26,519 nt of DNA from positions 1-26,519 of the forward strand of contig CATWID010000023.1 in assembly GCA_958350755.1 (NCBI GenBank), read 5' to 3'. Positions 17,881 to 24,595 of this stretch are shown here, piece after piece. The stretch comes from an uncultured Collinsella sp. (GTDB taxonomy: Bacteria > Actinomycetota > Coriobacteriia > Coriobacteriales > Coriobacteriaceae). The position numbers and the translations under genes are program-made. Below the pieces are notes generated by a model. The model did not search any database. It was not told where the DNA came from and worked only from the letters and a program-made list of their open reading frames with translations. Within the stretch, counting starts at the first letter, position 1, and each line of letters opens with the position of its first letter.

Positions 17881-17925
17881 GTCACTGGGGATGTTCTTAA
17901 ATGACTAGTCGTTGGGGACACTCTT
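17881..17925 (-). repeat. GTCCCC-type palindromic repeat, copy A (inverted orientation)
   Basis: Read on the minus strand, these 45 bases match 18946-18990 at 41 of 45 positions, counted by eye. The unit contains TGTCCCC, a CTAGTC-centred palindrome, then AAGAAC-x-TCCCC. It lies right after the first HAD gene and is inverted relative to the copies on the other side of the second HAD gene. Confidence 0.75.
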
Positions 17926-17944
17926 CGCAAAAAGCTGCAAGGAC

Positions 17945-17986
17945 TGTCCCCCACTGTCGGCAGAAAAGGAACGTCCCCATCTGCCG
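17945..17986 (+). repeat. GTCCCC-type palindromic repeat, diverged copy D
   Basis: This has the same plan as the neighbouring repeats (TGTCCCC, first arm, AAGGAACGTCCCC, second arm) with different arm sequences: CGGCAG (17958-17963) pairs with CTGCCG (17981-17986). It ends two bases before the stop codon of the second HAD gene. Together with copy A it fills almost all the spacer between the two convergent HAD genes, where no standard terminator was found. Confidence 0.5.
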
Positions 17987-17988
17987 GA

Positions 17989-18783
17989 TTAGGAGAGACT
18001 CTCCAGCACGCGACGGAGCTCCTGCTGAACGGCGTGGTCGCGGTTGCAGCCTACGACGCGATCGGCCACCGCCTTGAGCGCGGGGCGCGCGTTTTCCATC
18101 GCGCAGCCCGTGCCGACAAAGCGAATGATCTCGTAGTCGTTCATCGAGTCGCCAAACGCCATGACCTCGTCGCGTCCAATGCCGTAATGCTCCGCGAGCT
18201 GCGCGATACCCGAGGCCTTCGACACACCAGGCTGCATGGCATCGATCCACGCGTTGCCCGAAGGCGCAAAAGTAAAGAGCTGACCAAGTTCGCGCTGTAG
18301 CACGTACGCACTGTCCATAACCGCACTGTCGTCGCAAAAGATACTCGCTTTGATGATATTTACGCTGGGATCGGGCAGCTCCCAAATGCGCTCGGCATTG
18401 GGAAGGTCCTTATCGACCTCACGCACGAACTTGCACTCGTCATCGAGCAGGAAGGACTTGGTTCGGTCAAAGAGCGCAAGATGCAGATTGGGAAACGTCC
18501 TGACGGCTTGGGCGAGCCTTCGAATCGCCAGGTGGGAATACACCTCACGGTCTACCATCTTACCGTCGGCGTAGACCTGGGCGCCGTTAGCGGCGACAAA
18601 GTCCATCTTGTCGCGAACGGGCGCAAAGAACTCGCACAGGCGATCGTAGCGACGACCTGACGATGCGGCGAAATGCACGCCATGCTCGTGTAGCGCCAGA
18701 ATCAGTTCGTAGGTCTCGGGAGGCACCTGGCCGTTTTCGTCAAGCAGCGTGCCGTCCATATCGGATGCAATCAGTTTAAACAT
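17989..18783 (-). CDS. Cof-type HAD-IIB family hydrolase (second copy type)
   Basis: This 264-residue protein has the HAD motifs SDMDGTLLDE (D8, D10), the motif II Ser in ASSGRRYD, the motif III Lys in GVSKASGI, and the metal site FGDSMNDYEI. A mixed cap domain lies between motifs II and III. It is a Cof-family phosphatase of unknown substrate. It is convergent with, and clearly different in sequence from, the HAD gene at 17028-17870, so it is not a recent duplicate. The ribosome binding site AAGGGAG lies eight bases before the ATG but inside the 3' arm of a large hairpin (18789-18850). Intergenic repeats flank the gene on both sides. Confidence 0.9.
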   Translation of the reverse strand: MFKLIASDMDGTLLDENGQVPPETYELILALHEHGVHFAASSGRRYDRLCEFFAPVRDKMDFVAANGAQVYADGKMVDREVYSHLAIRRLAQAVRTFPNLHLALFDRTKSFLLDDECKFVREVDKDLPNAERIWELPDPSVNIIKASIFCDDSAVMDSAYVLQRELGQLFTFAPSGNAWIDAMQPGVSKASGIAQLAEHYGIGRDEVMAFGDSMNDYEIIRFVGTGCAMENARPALKAVADRVVGCNRDHAVQQELRRVLESLS

Positions 18784-18788
18784 AGAAA

Positions 18789-18850
18789 AGCTCCCTTCGG
18801 GCCTGTTGGAATCGAACGCGTATCCGATTCCAACGTACCCAAAGGGAGCT
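18789..18850 (-). promoter_or_regulatory. Large leader hairpin covering the ribosome binding site of the second HAD gene
   Basis: The outer arms AGCTCCCTT (18789-18797) and AAGGGAGCT (18842-18850) pair perfectly. After a single mismatch come GGG (18799-18801) with CCC (18838-18840), a 3x3 internal loop, then a perfect 10-base helix (18805-18814 with 18825-18834) and a 10-base loop. On the mRNA the 3' arm contains AAGGGAG, the only ribosome binding site for the gene, and is followed by TTTTCT and the ATG. It could act as an RNA switch, a thermosensor or a leaky terminator. Confidence 0.65.
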
Positions 18851-18889
18851 CAAATAAGACTCCGCGGGCGTAAACGTTACAAGGACCTG

Positions 18890-19001
18890 GCAAATAGCTC
18901 ACATATGCCAGAGGTCCTACGGTCGCGGCGTCAGCCAGCCCGCCAAAGAGTGTCCCCAACGACTAGTCGTTTAAGAACGTCCCCGATGACTAGTCGGCGT
19001 A
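18890..19001 (+). repeat. 112-bp tandem repeat, unit 1 (contains GTCCCC palindrome copy B)
   Basis: The unit starts GCAAATAGCTCACA and ends CTAGTCGGCGTA. It contains a GGTCGCGGCGTCAG block and the 45-base GTCCCC element at 18946-18990, whose core is the perfect 14-base palindrome AACGACTAGTCGTT. The second unit follows after two bases. No gene lies between 18784 and 19103; besides the leader hairpin, these two units are all that can be seen there. Confidence 0.85.
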
Positions 19002-19003
19002 TA

Positions 19004-19115
19004 GCAAATAGCTCACACATGCCAGAGGCCTCATGGTCGCGGCGTCAGGCGACACGTCAAAGAGTGTCCCCGACGACTAATCGTTGAAGAACATCCCCGA
19101 TAACTAGTCGGCGTA
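19004..19115 (+). repeat. 112-bp tandem repeat, unit 2, overlapping the 3' end of the adenine deaminase gene
   Basis: It has the same length and order as unit 1, with scattered substitutions. The GTCCCC element (19060-19104) matches copy B at 40 of 45 positions by eye. The last 12 bases are the final three codons and the TAG of the adenine deaminase gene, so the duplicated unit includes that gene's end. Unit 1 carries an identical 12-base tail. Confidence 0.85.
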
Positions 19116-20924
19116 GGTGAAGGTCGTGACGTCGAACATGCCCTCGGGGCGAATGCGGAGCGTCGGGATGACCGGTAGGGGCAGGAAGATGATGCCCATG
19201 ATGGGGTCGAGCGGCGGCTCAATACCCATGGCGCGTGCCTTAACCATAAAGTCGTCGTGCTGCGCGGCAACGTCCTCGGCCGTGCCTTCGCTCATCAGGC
19301 CACCGAGCGCCAGCGGAATGCGCGCCACGACCTCGCCGTTGCGCACCAGCACGTGACCGCCCTGGCCCACGGCCTCGACAGCAGCCATCATATCGGCGGC
19401 GTTGTCGCCCACCACGCACACGTTGTGCGAGTCGTGGCCGATCGTCGAGGCGATGGCACCACCCGTGATGGTAAAGCCGCGCACCCAGCCGCGACCGATA
19501 TGCTTGCCGACAAGACCCAGGCCAGCGGGACCGTCGCCGTCGACGCCCTCGGCCTGCAGCGACACGCCGCGGCCATGGCGCTCGATCAGCATAATGCGGC
19601 GCAGGCCCTCGGCGCTCTCGGGGCGAGCCATGCCCGTGATGGCCTTACCCGGCACCACGTCAATCACAGCCTCGCCCGGCTTAAAGGCATAGTCGAACAC
19701 GTCGAGCGAAAGCTTCGGCAGCTTAACGGAGGCGCGCAGCTCATCGGCAAGGGCCGCAACCTCAGCCATCTCGGGTGCGATCTCGCCCACAAAGGTGCCG
19801 TCCTGCGCCACCAGAGCACCGGCGGCATATACGCGATGCGGAGCCGTGGCAAACGTCAGGTCATTGAGCACCAGCAGGTCGGCACGCTTGCCCGGGGCAA
19901 TCGCACCACGCAGCTCGTGCGGGTCGCGGCAACCGTGGTCCAGGCCAAATGCCTCGGCCGTGGACAGGGACGCCATAGAGATGGCAACCACGGGGTCGAT
20001 GCCGGCCTCGATAGCCACGCGACAGGCATTGTCGATCATACCGGTCGAAAGCGCGTCGGAAGGAGCACGGTCGTCGGTCGCAAAACAGCAGCGACGGGCG
20101 CGGGCAGGGTTCTCCAGCAGCATCGGCGACAAGTTGGCCAGGTCGTGGCTACACGTGCCCTCGCGCAGCATCACATACATGCCGCGGGACAGCTTATCGA
20201 GCGCCTCCTCGGGAATCGTCGACTCGTGGTCGGCGATAATACCCGCTGCGGCATAGGCGTTGAGGTTCTCGCCGGCAACAAGTGGCGCATGGCCGTCGAC
20301 CTGCTTGGACGGCGTCTGGTTAGCGGCGTCGATACGAGCGCAGGTCTCAGGATCGGCCATAAAGACACCCGGCAGGTTCATCATTTCGCCCAGACCAAAG
20401 ACATCGCCCGGATACTCGGCAAAAAACGCCTGCATGTCAGCGGCGGTAATCACAGCGCCCGCTTGCTCATCGGGCAGCGCGGGCACGCACGAGGGCATCA
20501 TGTACTTGATGGAAATGGGCGCGCGACGGCCGTCCTCGACCATAAAGCGCAGGCCGTCCAGGCCGGAAACGTTGGCGATCTCGTGGCTGTCGGCGATGGC
20601 AGTGGTGGTGCCGCGCGTCGCCGCCATGCGCGCATACTCGGCGGGACGGATGTTCGAGGACTCGATATGCAGATGCCCGTCGATAAAGCCGGGGGCGATA
20701 TAGCGACCCTGGCAGTCAATGACCTCAGCCGCCTCGTAGGTGCCGGCGGCATCGTCGCGACCGTCGTAGAGCACGCCGACGATTACGCCGTCCTTGACGG
20801 CAACGCTACCGGGCGCCACACGCTGGCCATATACGTCGACAATCTGCGCATTGGTAAACAGCGTGTCGACGGGCACGCGGCCCTCGGCAGCATCGATCAC
20901 AGACCTCATGACCTCAACGGACAT
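19104..20924 (-). CDS. ade: Adenine deaminase
   Basis: This enzyme converts adenine to hypoxanthine and ammonia in purine salvage. The 606-residue protein has the full family layout: a composite beta domain, a TIM-barrel metal site starting GHLHIESS (H84, H86, E88), then GLGEMMN (E180), QVDGHAPL (H212), ADHES (H233, E234) and the ATDDRAPSD loop (D284, D285). The C-terminal half carries TIGHDSHNVCVVG and GGLMSEG, typical of Ade and distinct from dihydroorotase or urease relatives. The length is close to the usual 580-600. AAAGGAG lies five bases before the start. The TAG stop lies inside the 112-bp repeat. A candidate promoter is at 20992-21020; no purine riboswitch was recognised in the leader. 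Confidence 0.95.
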   Translation of the reverse strand: MSVEVMRSVIDAAEGRVPVDTLFTNAQIVDVYGQRVAPGSVAVKDGVIVGVLYDGRDDAAGTYEAAEVIDCQGRYIAPGFIDGHLHIESSNIRPAEYARMAATRGTTTAIADSHEIANVSGLDGLRFMVEDGRRAPISIKYMMPSCVPALPDEQAGAVITAADMQAFFAEYPGDVFGLGEMMNLPGVFMADPETCARIDAANQTPSKQVDGHAPLVAGENLNAYAAAGIIADHESTIPEEALDKLSRGMYVMLREGTCSHDLANLSPMLLENPARARRCCFATDDRAPSDALSTGMIDNACRVAIEAGIDPVVAISMASLSTAEAFGLDHGCRDPHELRGAIAPGKRADLLVLNDLTFATAPHRVYAAGALVAQDGTFVGEIAPEMAEVAALADELRASVKLPKLSLDVFDYAFKPGEAVIDVVPGKAITGMARPESAEGLRRIMLIERHGRGVSLQAEGVDGDGPAGLGLVGKHIGRGWVRGFTITGGAIASTIGHDSHNVCVVGDNAADMMAAVEAVGQGGHVLVRNGEVVARIPLALGGLMSEGTAEDVAAQHDDFMVKARAMGIEPPLDPIMGIIFLPLPVIPTLRIRPEGMFDVTTFTYAD

Positions 20925-20991
20925 ACATACTCCTTTAACTGTAGAAATAACTGCGGAGCGGACGAGCCTTCACCGCAGCAAGCCAATAGCA

Positions 20992-21020
20992 ATTGTATGC
21001 CCAAAAGAAGGTCCCGCTAA
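20992..21020 (-). promoter_or_regulatory. Candidate promoter of the adenine deaminase gene
   Basis: On the minus strand TACAAT (20992-20997) is a good -10, and TTAGCG (21015-21020) sits exactly 17 bases upstream as a weak -35. Transcription would start about 60 bases before the ATG. The leader contains one short hairpin, CTGCGG/CCGCAG. Confidence 0.4.
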
Positions 21021-21048
21021 CACCCCGTCCGCTTAACGGCACCGCCAA

Positions 21049-21075
21049 ATGATCCCTCCGTCCCCAAGGGATCAT
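21049..21075. repeat. Perfect hairpin with a GTCCCC loop between ade and tyrS
   Basis: ATGATCCCT (21049-21057) pairs with AGGGATCAT (21067-21075) around CCGTCCCCA. It has no T-run, so it is not an obvious terminator. The GTCCCC string in the loop is shared with the repeats near 18 kb, which hints at the same element family. Confidence 0.4.
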
Positions 21076-21082
21076 CGTAACC

Positions 21083-21122
21083 AAAAAAGGCCGCAGTCGG
21101 GAATCCCGGCTGCGGCCTTTTT
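21083..21122 (-). terminator. Terminator of tyrS, symmetrical in sequence
   Basis: A GC-rich stem (GCCGCAG... with ...CTGCGGC, about 11-12 pairs with one G-T) is flanked by A-run 21083-21088 and T-run 21118-21122. On the minus strand it ends in six T residues, 26 bases after the tyrS stop. It could also work in the other direction. Confidence 0.88.
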
Positions 21123-21147
21123 GGCACTTGTGAGGTCAACTTGCTCG

Positions 21148-22359
21148 TTAGACCAATTTAAAGCCTTTGCGCTTGCCTACGGAGAGGGTGTCGCCCAGTT
21201 TGAGGGCGCTGGGATCGATGTTATAGCTCTTGGGAGCCACGGCCTTGCCGTTGATCTTGACGCCGCCGCCGTCGATGTCGCGGCGGGCCTGACCGGCGCT
21301 GGCCGAAAGGCCCAGGTCCTTGAGCAGGCCAGCGAGGTAAATCTGGCCCTCGTCGTTGACGGTCAGCTCAACGTGCTTCTCGGGGAAGTCGGCAAGCTGG
21401 CCCTCCTTGAACACACGGTCGAACTCGGCCTGAGCCTCGTCGCCGGCGCCGGCACCGTGGTAGGTGTCGCACAGGTCGCGGCCTAGAGCGCGCTTGAGCT
21501 CGTAGGGGTCGGCGGAGCCATCGGCCAGGGCGGCATCGATCTTGTCGACCTCGGCCGGGGCGAGCGAGCTGGCCAGACGATAGTACTTGCCGATCATCTC
21601 GTCGGGGATGGACATGGTCTTGCCGAACATATCCTTGGGAGCGTCGGTCAGGCCGATGTAGTTGCCATAGGACTTGGACATCTTGCGCACGCCGTCGGTG
21701 CCCTCGAGCAGCGGCATGGTAAGCGCAATCTGCGGCTCCATGCCCATCTTCTCCATGAGCTCGCGGCCGGCGAGCAGGTTGAAGAGCTGGTCGGTGCCGC
21801 CCATCTCGACGTCGGCCTTGATCTGAACGGAGTCGAAGGCCTGCATCACGGGGTACAGAAACTCGTGCAGGGCAATCGGCGTCTGGGACTGGTAGCGCTT
21901 GGTAAAGTCGTCGCGCTCAAGGATGCGGGCGACGGTGAACTTGGAGCACACCTGCAGCAGGCCGGCCAGGTCCATCGAAAGGATCCAGTCGCCGTTGTGC
22001 ACGATGGTGGTCTTCTCGGGGTCCAGGATCTTCATGGCCTGGCTCACGTAGGTCTCGGCGTTGGCCTCGATCTGCTCCTGCGAAAGCTGCGGGCGGGTGG
22101 AGTTCTTGCCCGAGGGGTCGCCGATCAGCGCAGTGCCGTTGCCGATGATGAGGGTGACGTTGTGGCCCAGGTCCTGGAACTGACGCATCTTGCGCAGGGG
22201 CACGGCATGGCCCAGGTGCAGGTCGGGGCTGGTGGGATCGACGCCGAGCTTGATGTTGAGGGGCTCGCCCTTCTCAAGCTTCTTGCGAAGGTCGGCCTCG
22301 GGGACGATCTGCGCTGCACCCGAGGTGATGATACGCATTTGCTCGTCAACAGACAGCAT
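21148..22359 (-). CDS. tyrS: Tyrosyl-tRNA synthetase
   Basis: This enzyme charges tRNA(Tyr) with tyrosine in the cytosol. The 403-residue protein has the class I motifs HLGH (48-51, in SPDLHLGHAVPLRKM) and KMSKS (226-230, in GVRKMSKSYGNYIG). The tyrosine/tRNA-binding MGGTDQ stretch is at 186-191. An S4 RNA-binding domain forms the last 65 residues or so (GQARRDIDGGGVKINGK). The KMSKS form and layout fit the TyrZ-like subgroup better than E. coli TyrS. GGAGG lies seven bases upstream of the ATG. The spacer upstream (22360-22456) contains the short pairing AGCACC/GGTGCT but no recognisable T-box specifier and antiterminator, so control is unclear. A strong terminator follows. Confidence 0.96.
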   Translation of the reverse strand: MLSVDEQMRIITSGAAQIVPEADLRKKLEKGEPLNIKLGVDPTSPDLHLGHAVPLRKMRQFQDLGHNVTLIIGNGTALIGDPSGKNSTRPQLSQEQIEANAETYVSQAMKILDPEKTTIVHNGDWILSMDLAGLLQVCSKFTVARILERDDFTKRYQSQTPIALHEFLYPVMQAFDSVQIKADVEMGGTDQLFNLLAGRELMEKMGMEPQIALTMPLLEGTDGVRKMSKSYGNYIGLTDAPKDMFGKTMSIPDEMIGKYYRLASSLAPAEVDKIDAALADGSADPYELKRALGRDLCDTYHGAGAGDEAQAEFDRVFKEGQLADFPEKHVELTVNDEGQIYLAGLLKDLGLSASAGQARRDIDGGGVKINGKAVAPKSYNIDPSALKLGDTLSVGKRKGFKLV

Positions 22360-22456
22360 TGGGTATCCTCCTTTTGCTATAGCACCCTCACCGGATACGG
22401 CGGTGCTGGAAGTTCATAAACCCACTAATAATAACCAAAACAGCGCGACGCGGCAC

Positions 22457-24433
22457 CTACGACAGGAAAATCCTCGTCCTGCCGCACGCGTCGATAACGA
22501 CCGGCAAACGCGTGCCGTCACGTTCGACCAAAAAGCGCGCCTGCTGACGGCGCGAGCAGTCACGGCAACGGACCTGCCCCGTTGCATCCGTGGCGCAGGC
22601 GCCCTCGGCAGTCAGCAAGCAGTGCTCGCACACCATGAGCTCAGGACGGTCGGCATCGACAGGCCCCAAGACACCGGGGCAAGCGGCAAGTTCGGCAACA
22701 CGCTCCGCATCATTGCCGAGCAACTCGGCCGACAAGCACACCCGCCCCGCACCGAGTCCGCGCAGCCAGGTAAGCGTGGCCCGATTGGCACAGAACACCG
22801 GCGCCGCCACGTCAAACGTTGTGCCCAGCTCGCGGGCCATCGCCACTTGTCCCAGATTGCGGCAGACGACGCGCCCGGCACGCTGCATAAGCGCCCGAGT
22901 CCGCTCGGCGTCGCCCGCGCGGCACACTTCGTCGAGCACCACCGTTGTATCGGACAGATCTCGCTCATCGCGCGGACCCACATCCATCAGCTCCCAGGCA
23001 AAGACCATACGAGCAAAATCCTCGCGCTTTGCCGGCCCCGCCGACCCCGCCAACTCCGTCGGCACATCGACATCTGCCAGAACGCCCTCAAACGGCAGCA
23101 CCTCAACGGCACGCGCAACGGGCGCAATCGCATCCGCCTCGGCCCGCATGCGCTCCAACACCGCCGCCGTCTGATCCAACACGCCGGCGCTGCGAATCAG
23201 ATAGACCTCGCAGCCCGCGTCCACCTTACGTTTGCAATGCACGACGATGCGCTCCCCCGCAGCGGCATCCACGGGGCAAGGCACCTGTGGCCAGCGCTTG
23301 GGCACATCGGGACGCGCGTCGGCACCCGGGTAAAATCGGATTTCGAGCGTATCGCCCGCCGCCACGGCGGCATCAAGCTCAACCGTCACCTCTTCGTGAC
23401 CCACCGCCACCAAGTGGCCCACGCGCACGCCCTGGTTGATCGCGCGCTCAAAGCTCATGAGCTCGGCACCCGAACGACCCCGCAGGTAAGCATCGGTAAA
23501 CCCACGGTTAAACGACCTTCCCAGCTCGCGTTCAAGCTCTTCCACGGCACCGGAGTCCCACGCGCCGTCGCACAGCATATCGAGTGCCCGACGCCACACC
23601 CTCACCACGATGAATACGTAATCGGGATTCTTCATGCGTCCCTCGATCTTGAGCGATGCCACGCCGGTGGCAACAAGCTCGGGCAGGTGCGCGATACCCA
23701 GATAGTCACGCGGACAAAGCAGGCGGTCTCCCTCGACGGCAACAACACTCTGCCCCGCCTCGTCCACTAGGTCGTACGCCAGACGGCACGGCTGCGTGCA
23801 GTCGCCGCGCATCGCCGAGCGCCCACGCCGCAAGGCCGAGAACTCGCACGCCCCCGAATAGCCGATGCAAATCGCACCGTGGCAGAATACCTCGATGGGC
23901 ACGCCCGTGGCACATAGCGCCGCAATCTCGTCGACCGTCAGCTCGCGTGCCGTCGTCACGCGCTCGACCCCCAGCTCATCGGCGGCAAGCCGCACGGCAC
24001 CCTCGCTATGAGCGCCCGCCTGCGTGGACAGGTGAATCTCGACCCCGGGAATCGCCGCGCGCAGCGCGCAGGCCAACCCGGCATCGGCGACAATCAGAGC
24101 ATCGGCGCCCAGCTCCAGTGCATGAGCTCCCAACGCCACCGCGTCGGACAACTCATCGTCAAACACGAACACGTTGAGCGTTACGTACACACGCACGCCA
24201 TGGGCATGCGCCACGGCGCAGCCGCGCGCAAACTCGTTATCCGTAAAGCCATGGGCGCTCACACGGGCGTTAAAGCCGCCCAACCCCGCATAGATGGCAT
24301 CGGCACCCGCGGCGATGGCCGCAAGCATCTGGTCGAGTCCGCCCGCCGGCGCCAGCAGCTCGGGCAGCGCCGCACCGGCAGCATCCAATCCAGTCTCGTA
24401 TTGTCCGCTCGGCCCCATCGTCCGAATCGCCAT
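22457..24433 (-). CDS. U32 family peptidase-like protein (RlhA/TrhP type)
   Basis: This 658-residue protein has the U32 barrel in its first half: ELLAPAGGLDQMLAAIAAGADAIYAGL, then the family signature E181-VFCHGAICIGYSGAC. Its cysteines C184, C189 and C196, with C212 and C216 after, fit the Fe-S-ligand pattern of U32 proteins. Members studied in E. coli and Bacillus act in prephenate-dependent hydroxylation of tRNA or 23S rRNA rather than as proteases, so an RNA-modification role is the likeliest. After a middle domain, the end carries another Cys set, CEHCLLTAEGAC...CRDC. The start at 24433 has AAGGAG seven bases upstream; the ATG nine codons earlier has none. It is divergent from the penicillin-binding protein gene. 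Confidence 0.87.
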   Translation of the reverse strand: MAIRTMGPSGQYETGLDAAGAALPELLAPAGGLDQMLAAIAAGADAIYAGLGGFNARVSAHGFTDNEFARGCAVAHAHGVRVYVTLNVFVFDDELSDAVALGAHALELGADALIVADAGLACALRAAIPGVEIHLSTQAGAHSEGAVRLAADELGVERVTTARELTVDEIAALCATGVPIEVFCHGAICIGYSGACEFSALRRGRSAMRGDCTQPCRLAYDLVDEAGQSVVAVEGDRLLCPRDYLGIAHLPELVATGVASLKIEGRMKNPDYVFIVVRVWRRALDMLCDGAWDSGAVEELERELGRSFNRGFTDAYLRGRSGAELMSFERAINQGVRVGHLVAVGHEEVTVELDAAVAAGDTLEIRFYPGADARPDVPKRWPQVPCPVDAAAGERIVVHCKRKVDAGCEVYLIRSAGVLDQTAAVLERMRAEADAIAPVARAVEVLPFEGVLADVDVPTELAGSAGPAKREDFARMVFAWELMDVGPRDERDLSDTTVVLDEVCRAGDAERTRALMQRAGRVVCRNLGQVAMARELGTTFDVAAPVFCANRATLTWLRGLGAGRVCLSAELLGNDAERVAELAACPGVLGPVDADRPELMVCEHCLLTAEGACATDATGQVRCRDCSRRQQARFLVERDGTRLPVVIDACGRTRIFLS

Positions 24434-24595
24434 CGACAAACTCCTTACCAAGGTATGCATTCACTCTGAAAAATGCCGTCTTCCAGCATACACGAGGCCT
24501 CGCGCGCCCCGTTTGGTTTATCGTGTAATAACTTATGTCCATCCTGCCCCGACGGCACATCCACCGTCCGGCACGACATACCTGGAGGTCAATAT

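Noticed and set aside
17028..18783. The two HAD genes as a recent duplication with inversion.
   Set aside because: They share only the family motifs; cap domains and lengths differ (280 and 264 residues).
18789..18850. GGAATCGAAC-like string suggesting a tRNA T-arm.
   Set aside because: It is one arm of a simple long hairpin; no acceptor, D or anticodon arms can be formed.
18890..19115. Repeats that might be a CRISPR array.
   Set aside because: Only two long units almost directly adjacent, no spacers of regular length, and no cas genes nearby.
22360..22456. T-box riboswitch before tyrS.
   Set aside because: The spacer is under 100 bases, with only a short AGCACC/GGTGCT pairing and no TGGNACC-like T-box sequence.
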